Below, piece by piece: positions 1-8,186 of a DNA stretch of 64,000 nucleotides (its first letter is position 1; the number at the start of each line of letters is the position of its first letter). Both the position numbers and the translations under genes were made by a program. The notes below the pieces were generated by a model. The model had not been told where the DNA came from, did no database searches, and worked only from the letters and a program-made list of their open reading frames with translations. The stretch is from Streptomyces hilarionis (GTDB lineage Bacteria > Actinomycetota > Actinomycetes > Streptomycetales > Streptomycetaceae): the NCBI RefSeq assembly GCF_024539675.1, contig NZ_JAHHIT010000009.1, forward strand, positions 68,044 to 132,043. The letters run 5' to 3'.

Positions 1-98
1 TCTACCACCTGCTCGTCGGCCGCGACACCGGCCCGCGCCTGCCCACCCTGCTGCTCGCGGTGGGGCAGGACCGGGTCCGGGCCCTGCTCGGGCAGTAG
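1..98 (+). CDS. lysS: C-terminal end of probable class I lysyl-tRNA synthetase (partial)
   Basis: Only the last 31 codons are present, read in the third frame and ending in TAG at 96-98. The visible peptide contains LLVGRDTGPRLPTLLLAVG and then a short DRVRALL helix. This resembles the C-terminal helical end of class I (archaeal-type) lysyl-tRNA synthetases, where a GR-x-x-GPRL motif is followed by a LG-x-x-RV helix. The call is a family resemblance from a short tail, so it is tentative. A strong terminator follows directly, so the gene ends its transcription unit here. Confidence 0.5.
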   Translation, partial: YHLLVGRDTGPRLPTLLLAVGQDRVRALLGQ

Positions 99-104
99 GC
101 GCCG

Positions 105-150
105 ACCACGCGAAGGGCCCCCGGCCGGTGCCGGGGGCCCTTCGCGTGGT
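105..150. terminator. Bidirectional terminator, perfect 21-bp stem
   Basis: Bases 105-125 and 130-150 are exact reverse complements (21 bp) around the 4-base loop CGGT. The hairpin sits between the end of the upstream + strand gene and the stop of the convergent DUF2637 gene, the expected place for a shared terminator. There is no clear T-run, as is usual in Streptomyces. Confidence 0.85.
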
Positions 151-159
151 CCGCCCCGA

Positions 160-1557
160 TCAGGCGATGTGGTCGTCCTGAAGTTCCGCCGTGTGGCGGT
201 TGGTGAAGCGGTTCACCATGCGGTCGGCCTCACGCTGCGGGAGCATCACGCCGTACGTCGCCTCCACGTCGTTCCTCAGCTGACCCGAGGTGGGGTAGCT
301 GCCGTCGATCGACTTCTTGAAGACCAGGTAGTAGTCGTCCTCGGTCGGCTCCGGACTGCCGCCGCCCTCGCCGAGCTCACGGCTGCGCCCCGGCACCACC
401 GGGATCGGGAACGACCCGGTCTCCTCCGGCGACGGCTCCTGCGCCGGCGGCTCCTCCTGGTACTGGTCCGCGTACTGCTCGGCCTGCTGCTGCTCCTCGT
501 ACCACTGGGCGTACTGCTCCGAGGGGTCGTAGGTGGGGTCGTAGCCGCCCTGGTACTGCACCTCGAGCGGAGACTGGAACCACGGGTTCTGGTCGTCCTC
601 CGGGGGCGCCGGCGGCTGCTCCGCCCGCGGAGCCTGCCGCGCCGCCCGCAGGTCCTGCTGCCCCTGGCCCTGGCCCTGACCCGGTCCCTGGAGCTGAGGC
701 TGTCGTTCCTGCTGCCGCGCCGGAGCCGCCGCAAGCTCCTGAAGCTCCTGCTGAGCGGCCAGCGCCGGCCCCTGCGACCGGTCCTGCGACTGCGACTGCG
801 TCTGAAGCGGCATGGGCGGCAGCAGCGCCGGCTCGATGCCCGCCGCCGCCAGACCCGCGGGGGCCGTCTCCGCCAGCGGAACGCCGTAGCGGGCCAGCCG
901 CAGCGGCATCAGCGACTCCACCGGAGCCTTGCGACGCCACCCCCGCCCGAAGCGGGACCGCAGCCTCGCCTGGTAGACGAGACGTTCCTGCTCCAGCTTG
1001 ATCACCTGGTCGTACGAGCGCAGCTCCCACAGCTTCATCCGGCGCCAGAGCAGGAACGTCGGCACCGGCGAGAGCAGCCAGCGCGTGATGCGCACGCCCT
1101 CCATGTGCTTGTCGGCCGTGATGTCCGCGATCCGCCCGATCGCGTGCCGGGCGGCCTCGACGGCCACCACGAACAGGATCGGGATCACCGCGTGCATGCC
1201 CGTGCCCAGCGGATCCGGCCAGGCCGCCGCACCGTTGAAGGCGATCGTCGCGGCCGTCAGCAGCCACGCCGTCTGCCGCAGCAGCGGGAAGGGGATGCGG
1301 ATCCACGTCAGCAGCAGGTCCAGGGCCAGCAGGACGCAGATCCCCGCGTCGATGCCGATCGGGAACACATAGGAGAAGTTCCCGAAGCCCTTCTCGATGG
1401 CCAGCTCCCGGACGGCCGCGTACGAACCGGCGAAGCCGATGCCGGCGATGATCACGGCGCCGGTCACGACCACGCCGATGAGAACGCGGTGCATCCGGGT
1501 CAGCTGTATTGGCGCGGCCACCCGTACTCCCCTCCCCTTGCGTGTTCTTGCGCGCAA
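160..1557 (-). CDS. DUF2637 membrane protein with Gln/Pro-rich tail
   Basis: The 465-residue protein has a short basic N-terminus (MRARTRKGRG) followed by about four hydrophobic segments within residues 22-150: HRVLIGVVVTGAVIIAG, a region around FPIGIDAGICVLLALDLLL, one after LLRQTAWLL, and AVIPILFVVAVEAA. This matches the DUF2637 (SpdB/Spd-like) fold found on Streptomyces chromosomes and plasmids. Residues about 180-215 are basic and helical. Residues 240-400 are low-complexity and rich in Gln, Pro and Glu. The last 50 residues (DDYYLVFKKSIDGSYPTSGQ) look folded again and resemble the small winged-helix tail seen in some family members. Function is unknown; plasmid relatives are linked to transfer and spread. 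An internal Met at residue 22 is an alternative start. It converges on the upstream gene across a strong hairpin. Confidence 0.8.
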   Translation of the reverse strand: MRARTRKGRGVRVAAPIQLTRMHRVLIGVVVTGAVIIAGIGFAGSYAAVRELAIEKGFGNFSYVFPIGIDAGICVLLALDLLLTWIRIPFPLLRQTAWLLTAATIAFNGAAAWPDPLGTGMHAVIPILFVVAVEAARHAIGRIADITADKHMEGVRITRWLLSPVPTFLLWRRMKLWELRSYDQVIKLEQERLVYQARLRSRFGRGWRRKAPVESLMPLRLARYGVPLAETAPAGLAAAGIEPALLPPMPLQTQSQSQDRSQGPALAAQQELQELAAAPARQQERQPQLQGPGQGQGQGQQDLRAARQAPRAEQPPAPPEDDQNPWFQSPLEVQYQGGYDPTYDPSEQYAQWYEEQQQAEQYADQYQEEPPAQEPSPEETGSFPIPVVPGRSRELGEGGGSPEPTEDDYYLVFKKSIDGSYPTSGQLRNDVEATYGVMLPQREADRMVNRFTNRHTAELQDDHIA

Positions 1558-1597
1558 CAGGGTGGCACATGTGTGCGGCGCACACGGTGCCGGACTG

Positions 1598-2578
1598 TCA
1601 GCTCTTCGCGGAAGCGGACGCCTTCGGAGCCGCCGCGGCCGCCTTGGACGCCGACGCCGACGGGCTCGCCGAGGCGGGCGCCGACGCCGAGGCGGACGGC
1701 TTCGCCTTCCCCGTCGACGAGGGGGACTGCGAGGGCGCGGCGCCGGAACCGGAGTCCGAACTCCCGCCGCCGCCTTCGCCGTTGGCGGACCGCACCGCGG
1801 CCACCGCCTCCTTGGCCGCCTTCTCCGCGGCCTTCGCCAGAGCGTCCGCGGTGGGCGTCTTGTCGCCCGCCAGACCGGCGCCGTTGTAGTCCAGCGTGAC
1901 GACGACGTTCTCCACCCGCGCCACGACCGTCTGCTGCCGGAAAGCGCCTTCCGCCTTCTTCAGGTCGTACCGGACCAGCGTCGCCTCGTCGCCCGTGCCC
2001 GCGGCCGGCGTCGCCTTCGTGTTCTTCGCGCCCGCCACCGCCTGCGCGTCCTTGACCTGCTTCGCGTAGTACGTCTTCGCCTGCGACTCGCCGTCGCCCG
2101 TGGTCGCGTCCGACTCGAAACGCAGCAACGACACGTTCAGCCAGCGGAACTGCGAGCCCTTCACGCCGTTGTTGGCCAGGCTCGACCACGAGCAGCTCGC
2201 CCGCTCGCCCGTGTCGCTGGACGCGCCCTTCTTGCCGGCGGCCTTCGGCACCAGCTCGGTCAGCGTCTTCTTCGACACCACCGCACAGGCCTGCGGCAGC
2301 GTCTTGTACGCGGCCGCCTGCACGGTCGGCGCGGCGTCGGCCGTCGAGTCCGTGCCCGTGCCGCCGGTGGCGGCGGCGTCCTGCGTCTTGTCGGCGGAGC
2401 CGGAATCGGAGCCGGAGTCCGAGGAGCAGCCCGCGGCGATCAGCATCACCGGGACGGCAACCGCCGCGGCGAGGAGGCGGTTGAGACCTCCGGCGCGCCT
2501 CGCTCGCTCGTCACGCTGCTCACGCTGGTCAAACTGGCCGTCTCGCTGGGCTCGTCGCTGCATGGTTCCTTCACTCAT
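1598..2578 (-). CDS. DUF3558 family lipoprotein
   Basis: Predicted secreted lipoprotein of 326 residues. The hydrophobic segment LLAAAVAVPVMLIAAGC gives a lipobox with Cys51, followed by a Ser/Asp/Gly linker. The globular part (LPQACAVVSKKTLTELVP, then SCSWSS) has the two conserved cysteines and the pattern of DUF3558, a family frequent in actinobacterial envelopes. The C-terminal 80 residues are Ala/Ser/Pro/Lys-rich. The frame stays open upstream to 2761, but that stretch lacks a ribosome site. ATG at 2578 has AGGA 12 bases ahead, and ATG at 2563 has GAAGGA 3-4 bases ahead, so either could be used. It is a paralogue of the next gene on the same strand. Confidence 0.8.
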   Translation of the reverse strand: MSEGTMQRRAQRDGQFDQREQRDERARRAGGLNRLLAAAVAVPVMLIAAGCSSDSGSDSGSADKTQDAAATGGTGTDSTADAAPTVQAAAYKTLPQACAVVSKKTLTELVPKAAGKKGASSDTGERASCSWSSLANNGVKGSQFRWLNVSLLRFESDATTGDGESQAKTYYAKQVKDAQAVAGAKNTKATPAAGTGDEATLVRYDLKKAEGAFRQQTVVARVENVVVTLDYNGAGLAGDKTPTADALAKAAEKAAKEAVAAVRSANGEGGGGSSDSGSGAAPSQSPSSTGKAKPSASASAPASASPSASASKAAAAAPKASASAKS

Positions 2579-2696
2579 GACGCTCGTGGTTCCTGCGGTC
2601 GGATCGGGTCCGAGGGGCCACGGTACGCGGTGAAGAAGCTGTGCGGTTCCGCTTCGAGGCCTTCGCGGACCGGGCGCCGGCGAGGCCGAAGTGGCC

Positions 2697-3542
2697 TCAG
2701 CCGGACAGGGAGTCGACCAGTTGCGCGGCCAGTTTCCGGGCCTTGTCCTGCATTTCCTCACTGTCCGGCGTCACGCCCACGGTCGCCGGCTGCTCCTCGT
2801 ACTCGATGGTCACGATGACGTTGGACGTGCGGAACGCCACAGTCACCGTCCGCTGCTTGACCGTCGAACCCGAGCTGCCGAGCGCGTCGTCGACGAACGC
2901 CTCGTCGCCCAGGTCGTCCAGCAGACGGGGCTGAAGGTCGGCCGGCGCCGCGGTGGACGAGGCCGAGGCCGACGGCGAGCCCGCGGCGGAAGGGGAGGAC
3001 GAGGCGGACGCGGCGGGGGCGCCCGACGCCGAGGGGGTCGCGGTGGCGGAAGCGGACCCCGTCGCGGATCCGGCCGTCGGCGACACGGCCGGCGCCGGCA
3101 GGTCGGCCGCCGTCACCTTCCTGGCGAACAGCGCCTCCGCCTGGGAGTCGTCGCTCACCGCGTTGTCGTAGGAGACGACCCGCTCGAAGTCGACGAGGAG
3201 ATGGTCGGTGGCGTCCGCGGACTCCACCTTCCAACGGCAGCCGACCTTGCGGTCCGTGTCGTACGTCAGCGTCGCCTCGCCCGCGTAGGCCGTGTCGCGC
3301 TGCGTCTCGTCGGGCAGCTGCTTGACGCCGGGCAGGAGCGAGTCGAGGGTCGAGCGGCTCACCACACCGCACGCCTCCGGCAGTGTGGTGTAGCGGCCGG
3401 GCTGCGCGGCCGCGGAGGTCGTGCCGGCCTCGCCCGGATTGGAGTCGTCCGTCGAACCGCCGTCGTCCGAACCGCCGGTGCAGCCGGCCAGCAGTGCCGC
3501 GAGGAGCGCCACGACGCCGGGTACGTACGCCTTCCGCTGCAC
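2697..3542 (-). CDS. DUF3558 family lipoprotein (paralogue)
   Basis: This 281-residue protein begins with a clean type II signal: QRKAYVPGVVALLAALLAGC, lipidated Cys21, then GGSDDGG. The domain carries the DUF3558 cysteine pair (LPEACGVVSRSTLDSLLP and GCRWKVES) with the same spacing as its neighbour. A long Ala/Ser/Pro-rich segment interrupts the domain at about residues 150-195, before the terminal part with VTIEYEEQPA. The start is GTG at 3542 with AGGAG seven bases upstream. It is transcribed toward 1598-2578 with a 118-base gap, so the two probably arose by duplication and are co-expressed. No specific role is known. Confidence 0.8.
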   Translation of the reverse strand: MQRKAYVPGVVALLAALLAGCTGGSDDGGSTDDSNPGEAGTTSAAAQPGRYTTLPEACGVVSRSTLDSLLPGVKQLPDETQRDTAYAGEATLTYDTDRKVGCRWKVESADATDHLLVDFERVVSYDNAVSDDSQAEALFARKVTAADLPAPAVSPTAGSATGSASATATPSASGAPAASASSSPSAAGSPSASASSTAAPADLQPRLLDDLGDEAFVDDALGSSGSTVKQRTVTVAFRTSNVIVTIEYEEQPATVGVTPDSEEMQDKARKLAAQLVDSLSG

Positions 3543-3746
3543 GGTCGGCTCCTCTCGACGGTCACTTCAGGATCTTCGGGCCGGTGTCCGCGCTGGTTAT
3601 TCGCTTGCCGGACGGGGGCGGCCCCCGCAGACAATGTGTATCGCACGCGACACCGTGGATGCCGGTCCGTCGTCCCTTTTCGACTGTCTTGGCGCCGGTT
3701 TTGCGGCTTGATACTTCTGTAGGATTTTCGGGGGAATGAGGGCGTT

Positions 3747-4940
3747 ATGTCGTACGTGGAGATGCCGGGCGCGAAGGTGCCCATCCGCATGTGGGCCGAC
3801 CCGGGGTCGGTCGAGGAGGGGGCGTTGCAGCAGCTGCGCAACGTCGCGACCCTGCCGTGGATCAAGGGCCTCGCGGTCATGCCGGACGTCCACTACGGCA
3901 AGGGCGCGACGGTCGGCTCGGTCATCGCGATGCAGGGCGCGGTGTGCCCCGCGGCGGTGGGGGTCGACATCGGGTGCGGCATGTCGGCGGTCAAGACCTC
4001 GCTGACCGCGAACGACCTGCCCGGCGACCTGTCCCGGCTGCGCTCGAAGATCGAGCAGGCGATCCCGGTGGGCCGGGGCATGCACGACACCCCGGTCGAA
4101 CCGGGCCGCTTCCACGGACTGGCCACCGGGGGCTGGGACGACTTCTGGGGGAGGTTCGACGGGATTGCCGAAGCGGTCAAGTTCCGTGCGGAACGCGCCG
4201 CAAAGCAAATGGGAACGCTCGGATCAGGGAATCACTTCGTCGAAGTGTGCACGGACACGACCGGTTCTGTGTGGTTGATGCTGCATTCCGGTTCTCGCAA
4301 CATCGGCAAGGAACTCGCCGAGTTCCACATCGGGGTGGCGCAGAAGCTGCCGCACAACCAGGGTCTGGTCGACCGCGACCTCGCCGTCTTCGTCGCGGAC
4401 ACCCCGCAGATGGCGGCCTACCGCAACGACCTGTTCTGGGCGCAGGAATACGCCAGGAACAACCGCACCCTGATGATGGCGCTCCTGAAGGACGTGGTCC
4501 GCAAGGAGTTCAGGAAGGCGAAGCCGGTCTTCGAGCAGGAGATCAGCGCACACCACAACTATGTGGCCGAGGAGCGCTACGAGGGAATGGACCTGCTCGT
4601 CACCCGCAAGGGCGCGATCCGCGCGGGCTCCGGCGAGTACGGCATCATTCCCGGGTCGATGGGCACGGGCTCGTACATCGTCAAGGGGCTCGGCAACGAG
4701 AAGGCGTTCAACTCGGCCTCGCACGGCGCGGGTCGGCGCATGAGCCGCACCGCCGCCAAGCGTCGCTTCTCGACGAAGGACCTGGAGGACCAGACGCGCG
4801 GGGTGGAGTGCCGCAAGGACTCAGGCGTCGTGGACGAGATCCCGGCCGCCTACAAGCCGATCGAGCAGGTCATCGACCGGCAGCGGGACCTGGTGGAGGT
4901 CGTGGCGAAGCTGAAGCAGGTCGTCTGCGTGAAGGGCTGA
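3747..4940 (+). CDS. rtcB: RtcB family RNA-splicing ligase
   Basis: The 397-residue protein matches RtcB, the Mn/GTP-dependent ligase that joins RNA 3'-phosphate or 2',3'-cyclic phosphate ends to 5'-OH ends. Metal ligands are visible: MPDVHYGKG near residue 46, VGVDIGCGM with Cys78, LGSGNHFVEV, MLHSGSRNIG, and the guanylylated-histidine motif SHGAGRRMSR. Length fits the shorter bacterial form. The start is ATG after GGGGGAATGAGGGCGTT, giving a purine-rich site seven to ten bases ahead. It stands alone: no archease or RtcA gene is adjacent, and both flanking genes run the other way. Bacterial RtcB enzymes are usually associated with RNA repair after ribotoxin damage; that role is inferred here. 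Confidence 0.93.
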   Translation: MSYVEMPGAKVPIRMWADPGSVEEGALQQLRNVATLPWIKGLAVMPDVHYGKGATVGSVIAMQGAVCPAAVGVDIGCGMSAVKTSLTANDLPGDLSRLRSKIEQAIPVGRGMHDTPVEPGRFHGLATGGWDDFWGRFDGIAEAVKFRAERAAKQMGTLGSGNHFVEVCTDTTGSVWLMLHSGSRNIGKELAEFHIGVAQKLPHNQGLVDRDLAVFVADTPQMAAYRNDLFWAQEYARNNRTLMMALLKDVVRKEFRKAKPVFEQEISAHHNYVAEERYEGMDLLVTRKGAIRAGSGEYGIIPGSMGTGSYIVKGLGNEKAFNSASHGAGRRMSRTAAKRRFSTKDLEDQTRGVECRKDSGVVDEIPAAYKPIEQVIDRQRDLVEVVAKLKQVVCVKG

Positions 4941-4944
4941 GGGC

Positions 4945-4992
4945 GGGCCCCGGAGCGCCCGGGCCCCGGAGCGCCCGGGCCCCGGAGCGCCC
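4945..4992. repeat. Three perfect tandem copies of a 16-bp unit
   Basis: The unit GGGCCCCGGAGCGCCC is present at 4945-4960, 4961-4976 and 4977-4992, followed by a degenerate partial copy to about 5007. It lies in the short gap between the convergent ends of rtcB and the phosphatase fusion gene. It may fold and help termination, but no single stable stem dominates. Confidence 0.85.
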
Positions 4993-5012
4993 GGGGCCGG
5001 GGCGCCCACCGC

Positions 5013-6269
5013 TCAGCCGAGACGTTTCTCCAGCAGGGTGACCGCATAGGGGCTGCCCGGGCCGCCCTGTTTGGCCTGTTGTTCGCCGACGACCTCGTAG
5101 CCCGCCGACTCGTAGTAGGCGCGCAGCCGGGGGTTGGCGGTCAGGCAGTCCAGGCGGGCGTAGGGGCGGCCGGTCGCGGCGATGCGGGACTCGGCCTGTG
5201 CCAGCATCCTGCGGCCCGTGCCGGGCGGGGCGGTGTGCGGGGTCGTCATCAGGCGGTGGATGTAGCCGGCGTCCGGCGGGCGGGGGCCCCAGGCGGCGGG
5301 GTCGTCCCACCAGAGTTCGAAGGCGCCGGCGGGCGCCGTGCCGGTGTACGCCAGCCAGACCTCTCCCTCGCGCATCCGGTGCACGAAGTGGGCCTCGTCC
5401 TTCTCGCCGGGCCGCCACTGCTCGATGCCCCGGGCCAGCTGCCACAGGGCGGCGGTGTCGCGCAGCCGGACCAGGAGCGGGGCGTCCTCGGGAGAGGCCC
5501 TGCGGTACACGGGCTCGGGCCAGGCGCTGGGGAGGGGTTCCAGGAGCCGGTCGCGCAGGGCGGCGGACAGGGCCTGCGCGTCGAGGCCCAGGGCGTGCGT
5601 CACGTACGCCTCGACCGAGCCGTGGCGGGCGCGCAGCTCGCGCAGGAACAGGCGCATCGCCGCTTCGGGGGCGCGGCCGAAGGCGGGCCAGAGCGGGGTG
5701 CGGCCGTCGTTGCGGGCCCGCCAGTCGTCCAGCAGGGCGCGGCTCGCCAGTTCGGTCAGGGTGAAGTCCTCGATGATCGTCTCGTCCGGGACGCCGAGGA
5801 GGGCGAGGATCAGGGCGGCGAGCTGGCCGGTGCGGTCCTTGCCGGAGGCGCAGTGGAAGACCAGGCCGCCCCGCGCCTCGGCCACCAGGCGCAGCGCGGC
5901 CGCGATCTCCTCGACGCCGTCCTCGGCCACCTCCAGGTAGCGGGCGCAGAGATAGGGGCCGGGCTCCACGTCGGGTGTCGCGGCGGCCTGGTCGTAGGGG
6001 CGGTGCTCGATGCTCAGGCGGTGGTAGGCGAAGGAGTCGTGCTCCGGGACACGGCCCGCGGACTCCGCCTCCCAGGGGTGGCGCAGGTCCACGACCGTGC
6101 CGATGTCGAGGGCGAGGAAGCGGTCCCAGTCGGGGGTGTCCGGCCGCAGTCTGCCGAGGGAGTCCGAGCGGAACAGCAGCCCCGGGCGGACCCGGTGACC
6201 GGTTCCGGTCGCGTATCCGCCCAGGTCGCGGAAGTTGTGCAGGGTCTCGAACGGTATGTGTCTGTCCAC
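5013..6269 (-). CDS. Tyrosine phosphatase fused to GNAT acetyltransferase
   Basis: A 418-residue two-domain protein. Residues 1-250 form an atypical tyrosine/lipid phosphatase of the MptpB/IphP type. It opens with NFRDLGGYATGTGHRVRPG and carries the P-loop HCASGKDRTG with nucleophile Cys140 and Arg146; the Lys-Asp inside the loop is typical of phosphatases that also take phosphoinositides. Residues 255-418 are a GNAT N-acetyltransferase ending with ANPRLRAYYESAGYEVVGE; the acetyl-CoA loop is PGTGRRMLAQAE. The start is the GTG at 6269 with AAGG eight bases ahead and homology from the first residues. The frame extends to 6668, but that part overlaps another gene's coding region and shows no domain. 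Acetyltransferase and phosphatase substrates are unknown. Confidence 0.85.
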   Translation of the reverse strand: MDRHIPFETLHNFRDLGGYATGTGHRVRPGLLFRSDSLGRLRPDTPDWDRFLALDIGTVVDLRHPWEAESAGRVPEHDSFAYHRLSIEHRPYDQAAATPDVEPGPYLCARYLEVAEDGVEEIAAALRLVAEARGGLVFHCASGKDRTGQLAALILALLGVPDETIIEDFTLTELASRALLDDWRARNDGRTPLWPAFGRAPEAAMRLFLRELRARHGSVEAYVTHALGLDAQALSAALRDRLLEPLPSAWPEPVYRRASPEDAPLLVRLRDTAALWQLARGIEQWRPGEKDEAHFVHRMREGEVWLAYTGTAPAGAFELWWDDPAAWGPRPPDAGYIHRLMTTPHTAPPGTGRRMLAQAESRIAATGRPYARLDCLTANPRLRAYYESAGYEVVGEQQAKQGGPGSPYAVTLLEKRLG

Positions 6270-6452
6270 GGGCAGGACCTTAGGGGAGGAGCGGGCAGGG
6301 GCGGCGGCCGGCGGCGGGAACCGGGCGGGCCGTCGTGCTGTCTTCAGCTGAGCGGTCGCGCCCGCTCGAACGGCGGTGCGAGGACCGGCGCCGGGGCACC
6401 GGGACACCGGGACACCGGCGGACGGGGACACGGAAGTGACGGGGGTTCTGCG

Positions 6453-6749
6453 ATGGATCGTGGGCGTGCAGGAGTGCGTGCGGCTGTCTGGAGCGCGGGG
6501 CTGGTGCTGCTGGCCGTCGGTGCGCTGGCCGGCTGTTCCGACGAGTACAACGACGAGCGGGGCAAGGGGGACGCTCCCGTGCAGGGCAAGGCGGGGGACG
6601 ACACTCCCGCCGAGGTGTTCAACATGCCCGACGGGTTCGGGAACCTCGCCACGAAGTGCGTCGGGCACGGGTTCCGGGCGTATGTGACGACGAACGCGAC
6701 GGGTCCGTCCAATGTGCAGATCGTCGAGGACAAGTCGTGCGGCGGCTGA
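6453..6749 (+). CDS. Small lipoprotein, first of a tandem pair
   Basis: 98 residues. After a basic start comes VWSAGLVLLAVGALAGC, giving lipidated Cys at about residue 28. The mature part is about 70 residues with the core PAEVFNMPDGFGNLATKCVG and ends with a second cysteine (EDKSCGG). It shares most of this core with the following gene, so the two are a duplication. No enzyme motif is seen and the family is not one I can name. The start is ATG at 6453. The ribosome site is weak, and the gap to the divergent phosphatase-GNAT gene is 183 bases. Confidence 0.7.
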   Translation: MDRGRAGVRAAVWSAGLVLLAVGALAGCSDEYNDERGKGDAPVQGKAGDDTPAEVFNMPDGFGNLATKCVGHGFRAYVTTNATGPSNVQIVEDKSCGG

Positions 6750-7051
6750 CGGCCGTCGGCGCCGCGCTCGCCCTCGCGGTGCTGCTCGGCGGCTGTTCGC
6801 AGCAGTACTACGACGAGCGGGGCAAGGCCGACGCCCCGGTGGCGGGGCGCAAGGGGGACGACGCCCCGGCCGAGGTGTTCAACTTCCCCGACGGGTTCGG
6901 GAACCTGGCCACGAAGTGCGTCGGGCCCGGGAAGCGGGGCTACGCGACGACCCGGGACGTCCACGTGGAGGACGACGGCGGCGACTCCGAGGTCGTGATC
7001 ATCCCGGCGCACGCGGTCGTCGTCGACGATCCGGGCTGCAAGGCGCCGTAG
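6737..7051 (+). CDS. Small lipoprotein, second of a tandem pair
   Basis: 104 residues, starting at GTG 6737 inside the end of the previous gene (13-base overlap) with GAGGA six bases upstream, so translation is probably coupled. The signal RRLTAVGAALALAVLLGGC gives lipidated Cys21. The mature core DERGKADAPVAG and PAEVFNFPDGFGNLATKCVG is nearly the same as in the upstream paralogue. It then diverges into an acidic tail with HVEDDGGDSEVVIIPAHAVV and a terminal Cys. The paired cysteines of the mature domain probably form a disulfide. Function is unknown. Confidence 0.75.
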   Translation: MRRLTAVGAALALAVLLGGCSQQYYDERGKADAPVAGRKGDDAPAEVFNFPDGFGNLATKCVGPGKRGYATTRDVHVEDDGGDSEVVIIPAHAVVVDDPGCKAP

Positions 7052-7074
7052 GGCCGGCCGCGGCCGGGCGTCCC

Positions 7075-7851
7075 TCACCGCTCCCGGTGGACCTTGGTGT
7101 TCGACGCCTGGGCGCGGGGGCGCAGGACGAGGAGGTCGACGTTGACGTGGCTGGGGCGGGTGACGGCCCAGACGACGGTCTCGGCCACGTCGGAGGCGGT
7201 GAGGGGTTCGGCGACGCCTTCGTAGACCTTGGCCGCCCGTTCCTCGTCGCCGCCGAAGCGGGTGAGGGCGAACTCCTCGGTCCTGACCATGCCCGGGGCG
7301 ATCTCGACGACCCGGACCGGGCGGCCGACGATCTCCAGCCGGAGCGTCTCGGCGAGCACGTGCGCGCCGTGCTTGGCGGCGACGTAGCCGGCGCCGCCCT
7401 CGTACGTGCCGTGCCCCGCGGTGGAGGAGATGACGACCACGACGCCGTCGCCGCTCGCGTCGAGCTTGGGCAGGAGGGCCTGGGTGACGTTGAGGGTGCC
7501 GAGGACGTTCGTCTCGTACATGGTGCGCCAGTCGGCGGGGTCGCCGGTGGCCACCGGGTCGGCGCCGAGCGCGCCGCCCGCGTTGTTGACCAGCACGCCG
7601 ATCGTCTTGAAGGCCGTCGCGAACTCGTCGACGGCGGCACGGTCGGTCACGTCCAGCTGGTAGGCGGCCGCCGAGCCGCCCGCCCGGGTGATCTCCTCGG
7701 CGAGGGCCTCGACGCGGTCCTTGCGGCGGGCCGTGAGGACGACCCGGTAGCCGGCCGCGGCGAGCTGGCGGGCGGTGGCGGCGCCGATCCCGCTGCTCGC
7801 ACCGGTGACGACGGCGATGCGGGAGGCGGCGGACGGTGCGGCGGTGGCCAT
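7075..7851 (-). CDS. Short-chain dehydrogenase/reductase (SDR)
   Basis: A 258-residue classical SDR. The N-terminal Rossmann motif is VVTGASSGIGAATARQLA; ARRKDRVEAL points to NADP preference (Arg after beta-2). VLVNNAGGALGADP is the NNAG motif, VVVISSTAGHG supplies the Ser, and YVAAKHG gives the YxxxK catalytic pair. The C-terminal part has IAPGMVRTEEF. This is the YdfG/serine-3-dehydrogenase-like group of oxidoreductases; the substrate is unknown. The start is ATG 7851 with GAGGAG seven bases upstream; an in-frame extension to 7968 lacks a ribosome site. It converges on the small lipoprotein pair and is divergent from the MarR gene. Confidence 0.88.
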   Translation of the reverse strand: MATAAPSAASRIAVVTGASSGIGAATARQLAAAGYRVVLTARRKDRVEALAEEITRAGGSAAAYQLDVTDRAAVDEFATAFKTIGVLVNNAGGALGADPVATGDPADWRTMYETNVLGTLNVTQALLPKLDASGDGVVVVISSTAGHGTYEGGAGYVAAKHGAHVLAETLRLEIVGRPVRVVEIAPGMVRTEEFALTRFGGDEERAAKVYEGVAEPLTASDVAETVVWAVTRPSHVNVDLLVLRPRAQASNTKVHRER

Positions 7852-8186
7852 GTGCTGCTCCTCGGACGGGGCGGGTCGGTGCCGCCAGGATAGGCGGGCG
7901 GCACGCCGGACCGGCCGCCGGTCTCGCCCTGTGGGCGGGGCGTGGGCGTCGGCAGACGGGGTGGTCACCCGGTGGAGGGCGGCTGCGGGGCCGGCCGTCC
8001 GGGGTGACGACGGACGTGGAGACGGCGCGGGGCGGCGGGGCGTCGGACCGCGCGCGGTCCGGCGACCGGCGGCAGGCGCCGCCGGCGGTGCCGGACCCGG
8101 GGACGCCTGCTTCTTCCGACCGCCGTCTCACCGGTGCGTCGTACGATGCGCGGACGGTGTCGACGCAGGCGCCACTAAGGGGTGAG
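7852..8186. other. Divergent intergenic region between SDR and MarR genes
   Basis: 335 bases without a credible gene. Open frames cross it in several phases but none has a ribosome site or domain. It must hold the promoters for the SDR gene (leftward) and the marR-like operon (rightward). I could not pick a convincing -35/-10 pair or an operator palindrome by eye. Confidence 0.5.

Noticed and set aside
6270..6668. A longer N-terminus (133 extra codons) for the phosphatase-GNAT gene
   Set aside because: It would overlap the lipoprotein gene at 6453, has no domain match, and the GTG at 6269 has a ribosome site and homology from the first residues.
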